In this document: one piece after another, positions 7,155 to 14,881 of the stretch
Layout of the letters: every line of letters begins with the position of its first letter
How positions within the stretch are numbered: position 1 is the stretch's first letter
Source: Selenomonadaceae bacterium
GTDB taxonomy: Bacteria > Bacillota > Negativicutes > Selenomonadales > Selenomonadaceae
Assembly: GCA_017484235.1 (NCBI GenBank)
Contig: JAFUTM010000272.1
Location: 1-20,256, forward strand
DNA length: 20,256 nt
Direction of reading: 5' to 3'
The notes under the pieces: generated by a model
Databases searched by the model: none
What the model saw: only the letters and a program-made list of their open reading frames with translations
What the model was told of the DNA's origin: nothing
Made by a program: the position numbers and the translations under genes

Positions 7155-7387
7155 AAGTAAACTTGATATGAGAGGTGATGTTTGTTACAGAAAAGAGGTT
7201 GATCTTTATTGTTTTTTGTTAGAGTTTTTTATTTTTGTAAACGGTAAGCGAGCGTGTTTATGTAATTGCTAATTATGCATTTGGAAATTTCTGTAACGTT
7301 AGAATATAAAGTTTCAATCGAAGAATTAGAGTTGAAGAGTGGGCGTGAGTCCACTCTTTCATCTTGTAAGTGACAGGAGGACAAGTG
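7155..7387 (+). promoter_or_regulatory. Structured 5' leader of rimP with long-range inverted repeat
   Basis: This gene-free stretch is the untranslated leader of the operon. GTTACAGAAA (7184-7193) and TTTCTGTAAC (7288-7297) are perfect reverse complements, with a G-U pair possible just outside. They could close a domain of about 115 nt. A second local hairpin follows at 7334-7359, just before the ribosome site. I do not recognise a named riboswitch. Leaders before rimP/nusA operons are commonly regulated, and the operon encodes RNA-binding proteins (NusA, YlxR, the L7Ae-like YlxQ) that could act on it, which is inference. A Cys-rich 34-codon frame at 7168-7272 has no ribosome site and is not called. 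Confidence 0.5.
7334..7359 (+). promoter_or_regulatory. Hairpin just upstream of the rimP ribosome binding site
   Basis: AAGAGTGG (7335-7342) pairs with CCACTCTT (7351-7358) over eight bases around a loop of eight, with one outer G-U pair. Only TTT follows before CATC, so it is a poor terminator. From memory a GAAGAGTGGG...CCACTCTTT stem is common before rimP in Firmicutes, so it is probably a conserved attenuator or a stability element. Confidence 0.55.
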
Positions 7388-7837
7388 ATGTCAAATAAAA
7401 TAGAAAAAAAAGTGGAAGCTATCATTGAACAGGTTATACTAGATCAGCCAGAAATTGAATTAGTAGATGTGGAGTATGTGAAAGAAAAAGAAAGATATTT
7501 GAGAATATATATTGATAAAAAAGGAGGCATTGGAATAGACGATTGTCAAAAAATCAGTGAAAAAGTGGGGGAACAATTAGATCGAGATGGAATAATAAAT
7601 GAAGCTTATGTTCTGGAAGTATCCAGTCCAGGATTAGACAGAGTACTAAAAAAACAAAAAGACATTGAAAGAGAAAAGGGCAAAAAAGTTGAAGTAAAAT
7701 TCTACGAACCAATTGGAGGAACAAAAAAAATTATAGGCACATTATTGGGATGTGACAACAATATACTTCAGCTGGAAGAAATGGAACCTATAGAAATGGA
7801 TAAAGTAGCTCAAGTCAGACTGTATGTAGAAATCTAA
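7388..7837 (+). CDS. rimP: Ribosome maturation factor RimP
   Basis: 149 residues. RimP binds free 30S subunits and is needed for late 16S maturation in the cytoplasm. Seen: an N-terminal domain with ELVDVEYVKEKERYLRIYID (about 25-44) and GIGIDDCQKISEKVGEQLD, then the family signature YVLEVSSPGLDRVL (about 80-93). A C-terminal SH3-like barrel follows (GKKVEVKFYEPI, IIGTLLGC, VAQVRLYVEI). The start is ATG at 7388, seven bases after a perfect AGGAGG; the GTG at 7370 lies before that site and is rejected. It is the first gene of the operon behind the 7120-7148 promoter. Codon use is strongly AGA/ATA, as in nusA and unlike the genes further downstream. Confidence 0.95.
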   Translation: MSNKIEKKVEAIIEQVILDQPEIELVDVEYVKEKERYLRIYIDKKGGIGIDDCQKISEKVGEQLDRDGIINEAYVLEVSSPGLDRVLKKQKDIEREKGKKVEVKFYEPIGGTKKIIGTLLGCDNNILQLEEMEPIEMDKVAQVRLYVEI

Positions 7838-7871
7838 AATAACACAGAAATCATTAGGAGTGATAAAAGAA

Positions 7872-8969
7872 TTGATTAATAAAAAAAATACTCAAGAAAG
7901 TGTAAACTTTTTAGAAGCTTTAAAAGCATTGTGTGTGGAGAGAGATGTAACTCCAGAAATCATGTTTGATGCGATAGAGTCAGCATTGGTTGTGGCATAT
8001 AAGAAAAATTTTGATACAGCACAGAACGTCGAAGTAAATATTGACCGAGCAAATGGAACATATCACGTATATGCATTGAAAGAAGTGGTGGAAGAAGTAT
8101 CTGATAAAGTTAAAGAAATATCATTACCTGAAGCTCAAACAATGTATCCTAATACAGAAATAGGTGATGTAATAAGAATAGAGGTGACACCTAAAAATTT
8201 TGGAAGAATAGCGGCACAAGCTGCGAAACAATTTGTAGTACAAAAAGTCAGAGAAGTTGAAAGGGGAATGCTTTATGATGAATTTAGTGGAAAGGAGAAT
8301 GATATTGTAAGCGGAACAGTAGTCAGAATAGAAAACAATGACATAATAATTGATATAGGTAAAGCAGAAGCTATATTACTTGCAACGGAACAAATAGTGG
8401 GAGAAAAATATAAAGTAGGAGATCGGATTAAAGCATATATAGCAGAAGTGAAAAAAGGAAGCAAAGGTCCGCAAATTTTTGTATCCAGAACGCATCCAGG
8501 TTTATTGAAAAGACTGTTTGAATTAGAAGTACCCGAAATACAAGAGGGTATAATAGAGATAAAAACAGTAGTAAGGGAACCTGGAATGCGATCCAAAGTA
8601 TCTGTTATCTCAAAAGATGAAAATATAGAGGCGGTGGGAACCTGTATAGGCAATAAAGGCGTAAGAGTGCAAGCTATAATGAAGGAGCTTGGTCAAGAAA
8701 AAATAGATATAGTACAGTGGGATTCCGATCCTGCAATATTCATAGCAAATGCATTGAGTCCAGCTAAAGTTAAGAGTGTGGCAGTAAATGAACGTGAAAA
8801 GATGGCAAGAGTGGTTGTACCAAATAAGCAGTTATCATTGGCAATAGGCAAAGAAGGACAAAATGCGCGGCTGGCAGCAAAATTGACAAGTTGGAAAATA
8901 GATATAAAAAGTGTAGCACAAGCAAAAAAAGAAGTGTTGGATAAAGATATGAGAGAGGTGAATATTTAA
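7872..8969 (+). CDS. nusA: Transcription termination/antitermination factor NusA
   Basis: About 365 residues. NusA binds RNA polymerase and nascent RNA and modulates pausing, termination and antitermination. Domains in order: N-terminal polymerase-binding domain (about 1-125, with FDAIESALVVAYKKNFD and EVTPKNFGRIAAQAAKQ); S1 domain (about 130-200, starting DIVSGTVVRIEN); KH1 and KH2 (KGPQIFVSRTHPGLLKRLFE, GTCIGNKGVRVQAIM, LSLAIGKEGQNARLAAKLT). It ends shortly after KH2, without the acidic repeats of proteobacterial NusA, as usual for Firmicutes. The start is unsure: AGGAG (7856-7860) stands 11 nt before TTG at 7872, while GTG at 7860 in the same frame overlaps that site; no ATG is available. 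The stop at 8969 abuts ylxR. Hand count of Arg codons: 12 of 17 are AGA or AGG. Confidence 0.95.
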   Translation: MINKKNTQESVNFLEALKALCVERDVTPEIMFDAIESALVVAYKKNFDTAQNVEVNIDRANGTYHVYALKEVVEEVSDKVKEISLPEAQTMYPNTEIGDVIRIEVTPKNFGRIAAQAAKQFVVQKVREVERGMLYDEFSGKENDIVSGTVVRIENNDIIIDIGKAEAILLATEQIVGEKYKVGDRIKAYIAEVKKGSKGPQIFVSRTHPGLLKRLFELEVPEIQEGIIEIKTVVREPGMRSKVSVISKDENIEAVGTCIGNKGVRVQAIMKELGQEKIDIVQWDSDPAIFIANALSPAKVKSVAVNEREKMARVVVPNKQLSLAIGKEGQNARLAAKLTSWKIDIKSVAQAKKEVLDKDMREVNI

Positions 8970-8975
8970 TGGGCT

Positions 8976-9251
8976 ATGAGAAAAGAAAAGATGCATAGAA
9001 TGTGTGTAGGCTGTCGAGCTATAAAACATAAAAGTGAAATGATAAGAATAGTCAGAACTCTTGAAAACAAAGTTGAGATAGACGAGAACGGCAAAAAAGC
9101 AGGACGCGGCGCATATATTTGTCAAAATCCTGAATGTTTAAAAACTGCTAAAAAGAAAAAAGCACTCAATAAATATTTTAAAAGAAATATTGAGGAATAT
9201 TTTTACGATGAAGTGGAACAGTTTTTGTTAGATAGTAGACAGGCTACGTAG
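8976..9251 (+). CDS. ylxR: YlxR/RnpM-family RNA-binding protein
   Basis: A 91-residue member of the YlxR (DUF448) family, always found next to nusA and infB. The B. subtilis protein has been reported to bind RNase P RNA and has been renamed RnpM. Seen: CVGCRAIKHKSEMIRIVR (10-27), the family signature; GRGAYIC (43-49) and a further Cys at 54 in NPECL. The C-terminal half is Lys-rich. The start is awkward: the ATG at 8976 has GAGAGG 18 bases away, whereas an ATG at 8969, overlapping the nusA stop as TAATG, is well placed but gives only nine codons in another frame. Translation is probably coupled to nusA. A start at the internal Met 9 (9000) is possible but would leave the signature at the extreme N-terminus. 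Confidence 0.9.
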   Translation: MRKEKMHRMCVGCRAIKHKSEMIRIVRTLENKVEIDENGKKAGRGAYICQNPECLKTAKKKKALNKYFKRNIEEYFYDEVEQFLLDSRQAT

Positions 9252-9278
9252 TTAAGTAAAAAAATATTGAGGTGGATA

Positions 9279-9584
9279 ATGGAAGAAACTAAATTAGAGA
9301 ATTTGTTGGGAATAGCACAAAAAGCTGGCAAAATATCTTCAGGAACCTTTGCTGTAAATCAAGCAATAAATAAAAATAAGGCAAAAATGCTGCTGATAGC
9401 GGGAGATGCATTTGAAAAGACTAAAAATGAATGGCAAAGAGTGGCTGACAGCAAAAAAATACCAATAGAAACAATACTGAACAAAGAAAAACTTGGCAAA
9501 GTAATAGGCAAAGAATATCGAGTGATAGCGGCAGTGGTAGATGAAGGTTTTTGTAAAGCAATATCCGATATAATTAACAAATAA
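9279..9584 (+). CDS. ylxQ: L7Ae/L30e-family RNA-binding protein YlxQ
   Basis: A 101-residue protein of the ribosomal L7Ae/L30e/S12e fold, the conserved neighbour of ylxR and infB. Proteins of this fold bind kink-turn RNA. Seen: LENLLGIAQKAGKISSG (about 6-22), the strand AKMLLIAGDAFEKTKNEW, and the RVIAAVVDEGFCKAI region near the end. The start ATG at 9279 has GAGGTGG six bases upstream; a TTG at 9267 overlaps this site and is rejected. It lies 27 nt after ylxR and 27 nt before infB. A role in autoregulation through the long operon leader is conceivable but not shown. Confidence 0.92.
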   Translation: MEETKLENLLGIAQKAGKISSGTFAVNQAINKNKAKMLLIAGDAFEKTKNEWQRVADSKKIPIETILNKEKLGKVIGKEYRVIAAVVDEGFCKAISDIINK

Positions 9585-9611
9585 TTTGTGTGTATCCTTG
9601 GGGGTGGATAT

Positions 9612-12293
9612 ATGTCGAAAGTGCAAAAATACAGAATATTTGAATTGGCGAAGGAATTTAATCAAGATAGTAATGTATTGATTGAGTTCTTGAAAAAACG
9701 TAAAATAAAAGTGACGAATAATTTTAGTGCGATAAGTGAAGAAGCATATACTTTATTAAAAAGTTCTTTTGTAAAGAAACCGAAGCCCGTAAATGAAGAA
9801 ACCAAATCAGAAGCAGAAACAGCAGAAATAAAAGTAAGCAAACCAACGGCTGTCAAAAAAAATGAAGAGACAGCTAATGTTGTTAAAGATAAGAAAGAAA
9901 AACGAGATAATAATAAATTTATAAAGAGACCTCAATATAAAAGAGGATCACAACAAAATCGACAAACTCAAGAAGAAAATAAAACAAATATAAGTCCAAG
10001 AACAAACGAAACTGAAACTAGACGCGAGAACCGAGACAACCGACAAGAACAAAATCAAAATCAAAATAATAAATTTAGAAAAAAAGAAACATATAGAAAC
10101 AACGAAAATAAAGAACGTATAGAAAATAAAGCAGATCGGGTCAGTCAAAACGAACGTGATGCAGGATATGATAAAGACGAACGTAATGATTATAGTGAAC
10201 GCAATAATCGTCATAATAACGGAGCAAATGCAAATTCAAGACGCTCTGAACGCTCGGATCACGAAAACAGGGATCGTGAACGTTTCGGACGAGATGGCCG
10301 AGATAATCGCGATAGTCGGCGTAATCGAGATGGAGATGGCGAACATAATCAAAATCGCAGTCGTAATCAACGGAATTTAAAAGACTATAAAAATCTCAAT
10401 CAAAAAACTATTGCTAATTATAATATTAATAAACCTAGTAAAAATAAGAAAAAGAATCGCAATCAATCACAGCAGACACATAAAGTTGAAATAGCAAGAC
10501 CAACGCATATAAAAGTTGGCGAAAGCATAGCAGTCAAAGATTTGGCAAGCAAGATGTCGGCCACAGCAGCTGAGGTTATAAAGAAACTCTTAATAATGGG
10601 CGTTATTGCCACACTCAACCAGGAAATTGACTTTGATACCGCTTCGCTGGTTGCAAGTGAATTTGGCGTAAGTGTAGAAGAACTGCCGCCAGAGGTGGAT
10701 CCGACATTAATTCCTGAAATCGAAGACGATGAACGTGATCTTAAACTCCGTCCGCCGGTAGTTACAGTAATGGGCCACGTTGATCACGGCAAGACGTCAC
10801 TTTTGGACGTTATTCGTAAATCGTCAGTAACATCTACAGAGGCGGGCGGTATCACTCAGCATATTGGTGCATACCAAGTTTCCATTAATAATAAAAAGAT
10901 TGTATTCCTTGATACACCTGGACACGAGGCGTTTACTGCAATGCGTGCGCGTGGTGCGCAGGTCACTGATATTGCCGTCTTAGTCGTTGCTGCTGATGAT
11001 GGCGTTATGCCGCAGACAGTAGAGGCTATTAATCACGCAAAATCAGCTAACGTGCCAATCATAGTTGCGATAAATAAGATTGATAAGCCAGGTGCGAATC
11101 CAGAACGAGTTAAACAAGAACTAATGGAACACGAACTTGTTCCGGAAGAGTATGGCGGTCAAACGATAATGGTTCCGGTTAGTGCTAAGAAGAAAATTGG
11201 TATAAATGATCTGCTGGAAGATATTCTGCTTGTTGCTGAAGTTGAAGAACTGAAAGCCAATCCTAACCGTGAGGCTCGCGGTGTTATTATTGAGGCGCAG
11301 CTTGACAAAGGGCGTGGACCAGTTGCAACTGTTTTAGTACAAAATGGCACGCTTAAAATTGGCGACTCTATCGTAGCTGGAACGACTTATGGCAAAGTTC
11401 GTGCAATGATAAATGATCGTGGCGATAATGTTAAAAAGGCTGGCCCTTCCGTGCCGGTTGAAGTACTTGGTTTAAATGATGTTCCTGCAGCTGGTGATAT
11501 ACTTGCCGCGCTTGATGAAAAACAGGCTAAATCTATAGCCGAGCACAGACAAGCAGTCGCAAGAACTGAACTTATACGAAAAAAGAAAGTTTCACTTGAT
11601 GATCTGTTTCAACAGATACAAGCTGGAGCAATTAAAGACCTCAACATTGTCATTAAAGCTGATGTACAGGGCTCAATTGAGGCCTTGTCAAGTTCACTGC
11701 TTGCGCTTAACAAAAATGACGAAGTTCGCGTTACTATCGTACACAGCGGTGTTGGTGCCGTCAATGAATCGGATATTATGCTGGCCTCTGCGTCCAATGC
11801 ACTTATCATTGCATTTAACGTCCGTCCAGATAATAATGCTCGTCGACTGGCTGACACTGAAAATATTGATATTCGCACATATCGTGTCATTTATGATGCA
11901 ATTGGCGATGTTAAGGCCGCGATGAGTGGTATGCTGGCACCTAAATACAAAGAAGTAATTCAAGGACGCGTCGAAATTCGCAAAGTTATGAAATTCTCCA
12001 AAGCTCTTGTTGCCGGTTCATACGTACTTGACGGTAAAATCTTTAATAATTCAAAAATCCGTATTCTGCGTGACAACATTGAAGTATTTGACGGTGAGAT
12101 TGATTCGCTGCGCCGCTTTAAAGATGAAGTTAAAGAAGTTGCAGCTGGCTATGAGTGCGGCATTTCTATTATTGATTATCGTGACTTTAAAGAAGGCGAC
12201 ATAATCGAGGCGTACAAAATGGAAGAAATTGAAACTTCTATTGCGGAAGCTAACAAAGAAGCTGAAGCTCGTCACGCTGCTGAAACTAATTAA
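9612..12293 (+). CDS. infB: Translation initiation factor IF-2
   Basis: 893 residues. IF-2 is the GTPase that brings fMet-tRNA to the 30S subunit and promotes subunit joining. Order: a first IF2N helical domain (about 3-55, KYRIFELAKEFN...); a very polar linker (about 60-285) rich in Asn, Arg, Asp, Glu and Lys; a second IF2N domain (VGESIAVKDLASKMSATAAE); the G domain with GHVDHGKT (388-395), DTPGHE (434-439), NKID (488-491) and VSAKKKIG; then domains II-IV through EIRKVMKFSK and GYECGISIIDYRDFKEGD. The start ATG at 9612 follows GGGGGTGG; an upstream GTG frame at 9588 precedes that site. Composition is odd. The 5' part, like nusA, uses AGA/ATA, while from about 10.1 kb CGT/CGC and ATT dominate; by hand count only 2 of 28 Arg codons in the G domain and C-terminus are AGA. 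Confidence 0.97.
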   Translation: MSKVQKYRIFELAKEFNQDSNVLIEFLKKRKIKVTNNFSAISEEAYTLLKSSFVKKPKPVNEETKSEAETAEIKVSKPTAVKKNEETANVVKDKKEKRDNNKFIKRPQYKRGSQQNRQTQEENKTNISPRTNETETRRENRDNRQEQNQNQNNKFRKKETYRNNENKERIENKADRVSQNERDAGYDKDERNDYSERNNRHNNGANANSRRSERSDHENRDRERFGRDGRDNRDSRRNRDGDGEHNQNRSRNQRNLKDYKNLNQKTIANYNINKPSKNKKKNRNQSQQTHKVEIARPTHIKVGESIAVKDLASKMSATAAEVIKKLLIMGVIATLNQEIDFDTASLVASEFGVSVEELPPEVDPTLIPEIEDDERDLKLRPPVVTVMGHVDHGKTSLLDVIRKSSVTSTEAGGITQHIGAYQVSINNKKIVFLDTPGHEAFTAMRARGAQVTDIAVLVVAADDGVMPQTVEAINHAKSANVPIIVAINKIDKPGANPERVKQELMEHELVPEEYGGQTIMVPVSAKKKIGINDLLEDILLVAEVEELKANPNREARGVIIEAQLDKGRGPVATVLVQNGTLKIGDSIVAGTTYGKVRAMINDRGDNVKKAGPSVPVEVLGLNDVPAAGDILAALDEKQAKSIAEHRQAVARTELIRKKKVSLDDLFQQIQAGAIKDLNIVIKADVQGSIEALSSSLLALNKNDEVRVTIVHSGVGAVNESDIMLASASNALIIAFNVRPDNNARRLADTENIDIRTYRVIYDAIGDVKAAMSGMLAPKYKEVIQGRVEIRKVMKFSKALVAGSYVLDGKIFNNSKIRILRDNIEVFDGEIDSLRRFKDEVKEVAAGYECGISIIDYRDFKEGDIIEAYKMEEIETSIAEANKEAEARHAAETN

Positions 12294-12317
12294 TATATTA
12301 ATTCGGAGGAATATGTT

Positions 12318-12698
12318 ATGAGTCAGCTTAGAGTTGAAAAATTACAAGAACTCATTAAACAAGAAGTTGGAAAAATGCTGCTGACAGATTTAAAAGATCC
12401 GCGAATTGGTTTTGTAACAGTGACACACGTTGATGTTACCGGCGATTTACGCGAAGCCAAAATTTTTGTAAGTATTATGGGCAATGAAGAACAAGTCAAA
12501 GATTCTTGGCAAGGTCTGCAAAGCTCAATCGGATTTATCAGACGCGAAATTGGACAACGTATAAGACTTCGTTTCACACCGACAATTGCCTTTGCGCTTG
12601 ATACATCTCTTGACTATAGTGAACATATTCAAAAATTACTGTTGCAAATCGAAAAAGAAAATCAAAATAATAATGATAAGCCGCCAATAGTGGATTGA
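12318..12698 (+). CDS. rbfA: 30S ribosome-binding factor RbfA
   Basis: 126 residues with the KH-like fold of RbfA, a cold-shock assembly factor that binds the 5' end region of 16S rRNA in immature 30S subunits. Seen: RVEKLQELIKQEVGKMLLTD (5-24), KDPRIGFVTVTHVDVTGDL (26-44), AKIFVSIMG, then GFIRREIGQRIRLRFTPTI and the FALDTSLDYSEHI segment that is typical of the family. A polar Asn-rich tail closes it. The ribosome site CGGAGG lies nine bases upstream of ATG at 12318. It is 24 nt after infB, so in the same transcript, and is followed by a strong hairpin. Confidence 0.95.
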   Translation: MSQLRVEKLQELIKQEVGKMLLTDLKDPRIGFVTVTHVDVTGDLREAKIFVSIMGNEEQVKDSWQGLQSSIGFIRREIGQRIRLRFTPTIAFALDTSLDYSEHIQKLLLQIEKENQNNNDKPPIVD

Positions 12699-12701
12699 AT
12701 T

Positions 12702-12748
12702 ACTGCGCTCTTCACCGAAATTTTATCGGATTTGGAGGGCGCGGTTTT
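12702..12748 (+). terminator. Terminator-like hairpin after rbfA
   Basis: A stem of twelve pairs (12702-12713 with 12734-12745, three of them G-U, core GCGCUCUUC/GGAGGGCGC) is topped, across an internal loop, by CCGA/TCGG and a 7-base loop. TTT then CC follows, so the U-tract is short. It probably ends part of the transcription after rbfA, leaving the next genes with partial read-through or their own promoter. Confidence 0.55.
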
Positions 12749-12813
12749 CCATATTATAAAGCTTAACGGTTGTAATTTATAAATATAATCGCTTACACTG
12801 AGGAGTGATATAC

Positions 12814-13908
12814 TTGAGACGGAATATTTTGCTGGCAGTAGTATTTTGCCTGGTAGTTACAATGTTTGTTTTTCCGATAAACAGGAGCTTTGCTAATGAT
12901 GATGTCGATGAGGAATTGTTATTGCTGGATAGTGATATGGTAGATATTTTCGACGACGGCGTAGCGATGATGATGCTGGCTAAATCACCAAAATTTAAGC
13001 TTTTGGGTGTAACAATTTCAACTGGAAATTTATGGTTAGAGGACTGCACGGCAAGTGCCATTCGTCAATTGGAAGGATTGGGCATTACAAATATTCCAGT
13101 TGCAATGGGCAAGACACCGCGCAGGATAGAGAATCGCTTTTCGCATATGGAAAAAGAAGTACGCAAATTTGGCAGCGGCTTTGATATTTATGCTGGTGCT
13201 GCTTCTTATGAAAGACCAACTGACTGGCGAACTGCATATAAAAACAGATATGGAGCTGAACCTTCATTTGAACCAACAAAAGAAAAAGCCGTTGATTTTA
13301 TAATAAGAACTATAAAAGAACACCCAAACGAAGTAACTATAGTTGTAATCGGTCCACATACCAATTTAGCAGCGGCAATAAAAAAATCTCCTGATATAGT
13401 GCCGCTTGTTAAAAGAGTAGTATATATGGGCGGTGCTTTCTTCCAATCTGGAAATGTAACACCGGCAGCTGAGTTTAATATTTGGGTTGATCCAAAGTCG
13501 GCAAAACAAGTTGTCCGTTCACCATTTAAAGAACAAATTTTTGGGCCTCTGGACGCTTGCGATACAGTCTATATCACGAGAGATGAATTTTACGCGCTTA
13601 ATGATAAAATAAAGTCTCCAATTCTTGCTGAAATGATGAATAAAACTTTAGATACAAGAGATATATTTGCCGGTTCCGAAAAAACGCTCATTTGGGATAT
13701 ACTTGCTGCAGCGGTATTAATAAACTCAAATATTATTACTGAAGAAACCACAATGCCGGTTGATGTAAATGATGTGTACTCTCCGTCTTATGGTCAGACG
13801 CTGGCTTACAGAAGAGCTCCTCAAGGTGCGCAGCAGGCAAGAATTGTGTTATCAGTTGATAAAGATGAAGTTAGAAAGATGATTTTTAATTTATTTGATG
13901 AACTTTGA
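12814..13908 (+). CDS. Secreted nucleoside hydrolase (IUNH family)
   Basis: 364 residues. The family splits N-ribosyl bonds of nucleosides to base plus ribose using a bound calcium ion. Seen: a signal peptide (MRRN, a hydrophobic core about 5-20, likely cleavage after SFA at 25-27), so it is exported. The mature start carries LLLDSDMVDIFDDGVAMMML, the metal-site motif in the longer DxDxxxDxDD-like spacing seen in one IUNH branch. Then come GPHTNLAAAI, YMGGAFFQSGNVTPAAEFNI and VDPKSA, the family's nucleoside-binding loop. Near the C-terminus, KTLIWDILAAA stands where many members have HDP, so the general-acid His appears to be Trp. The start TTG at 12814 has GAGGAG eight bases upstream and gives a clean signal peptide; the GTG at 12805 overlaps that site. 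It sits between rbfA and nrnA, where the standard operon has no such gene. Substrate is unknown. Confidence 0.85.
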   Translation: MRRNILLAVVFCLVVTMFVFPINRSFANDDVDEELLLLDSDMVDIFDDGVAMMMLAKSPKFKLLGVTISTGNLWLEDCTASAIRQLEGLGITNIPVAMGKTPRRIENRFSHMEKEVRKFGSGFDIYAGAASYERPTDWRTAYKNRYGAEPSFEPTKEKAVDFIIRTIKEHPNEVTIVVIGPHTNLAAAIKKSPDIVPLVKRVVYMGGAFFQSGNVTPAAEFNIWVDPKSAKQVVRSPFKEQIFGPLDACDTVYITRDEFYALNDKIKSPILAEMMNKTLDTRDIFAGSEKTLIWDILAAAVLINSNIITEETTMPVDVNDVYSPSYGQTLAYRRAPQGAQQARIVLSVDKDEVRKMIFNLFDEL

Positions 13909-13935
13909 TTTGGTTTTACGATTGGAGATGTAAAT

Positions 13936-14880
13936 GTGCAAATTGAATTAAGAGAAGCAGCTGCCAAATTAAAATCAGCACAAAAAATAATTGTGACAGC
14001 GCATATAAATCCTGATGGCGACGCCATTGGCAGTTCACTTGCCTTAGTGCAGATTTTAAAATTAATGCATAAAGACGTTCGTATTTTTATTGATGACGTG
14101 CTGCCGCCTAATTTTATGATTCTGCCGTTTGTAGATAATATTGAACGACCGAATGATAATGATAGATTAACTGCTGATTTGTTAATAATTCTGGACACGC
14201 AGACGGATCGCATTGGCCGCGTTTTTAATATGGTTGAAGCCCCAATTTTAAATATAGATCACCACGTGACCAACACTGGTGCCAATGTGGATTATTTATA
14301 TCTTGATCCAAATGCTGCGGCAACGTGTGAAATAATCTTTAATATTAGCAAATATTTAGACGTTGAGCTGACGATGAATATTGCAAGATGCCTTTATACC
14401 GGATTGGCAACAGACACCGGTTTCTTTAATTATGCCAACACGAAATCCAGCACGATGAGGGCAGCAGCGGCACTAATTGATGCGGGCGTCAAGCCGAATG
14501 AAATTGCCGAACAAATGGAGCGTAAATCGCTTGCTGATTTTAAAGGGCTAGTTGAAACGCTTAAAACTATGCAGCTTTTTTATGATGGAAAAGTTGTTGG
14601 CATTTTTGTCAATGAAGAAATTGCTAAATCGGTCGATTCAACAGAAGGATTTATCGACTTGATTAGAGTTATTGACGGTGTTGATGTGGCTTTCCTGCTT
14701 ACTTGTAAGTCTGAAAATCTCTGTCGAGTGAGTATGCGTTCAAAGACGGTGGACGTATCGAAAATTGCCAGAAGTCTTGGCGGCGGCGGCCACATTCGGG
14801 CGGCAGGCTGTTCTATTAAGACATCGTTTGAAGAAGCTAAACAAATTATTGTTGACGCTATTGGTGAAGCTATAAATTGA
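13936..14880 (+). CDS. nrnA: DHH/DHHA1 phosphoesterase NrnA (oligoribonuclease / pAp phosphatase)
   Basis: 314 residues of the NrnA type. These enzymes degrade 2-5 nt RNA oligomers and remove the 3' phosphate of pAp, using Mn ions. Seen: AHINPDGDAIGSS (22-34), ILDTQTDRIG (85-94), the name-giving NIDHH (106-110), GLATDTGFFNYA (156-167), and the DHHA1 substrate-binding signature GGGGHIRAAG near residue 290. All metal ligands expected are present. The start is GTG at 13936 with GGAG eight bases upstream. It lies 27 nt after the nucleoside hydrolase, and truB begins one base after its stop, so the two are translationally coupled, the normal order in this operon. Confidence 0.94.
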   Translation: MQIELREAAAKLKSAQKIIVTAHINPDGDAIGSSLALVQILKLMHKDVRIFIDDVLPPNFMILPFVDNIERPNDNDRLTADLLIILDTQTDRIGRVFNMVEAPILNIDHHVTNTGANVDYLYLDPNAAATCEIIFNISKYLDVELTMNIARCLYTGLATDTGFFNYANTKSSTMRAAAALIDAGVKPNEIAEQMERKSLADFKGLVETLKTMQLFYDGKVVGIFVNEEIAKSVDSTEGFIDLIRVIDGVDVAFLLTCKSENLCRVSMRSKTVDVSKIARSLGGGGHIRAAGCSIKTSFEEAKQIIVDAIGEAIN

Positions 14881-14881
14881 T

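Noticed and set aside
7168..7272. A 34-codon Cys-rich frame in the rimP leader, possible leader peptide
   Set aside because: No ribosome site before its ATG, and it overlaps the structured part of the leader.
8273..8653. A 126-codon open frame opposite nusA
   Set aside because: Low-complexity Ser/Ile-rich translation fully inside nusA, no ribosome site considered convincing.
12784..12789. Consensus TATAAT before the nucleoside hydrolase
   Set aside because: No acceptable -35 at 15-19 bases upstream; AT-rich DNA gives such boxes by chance. A weak promoter here cannot be excluded.
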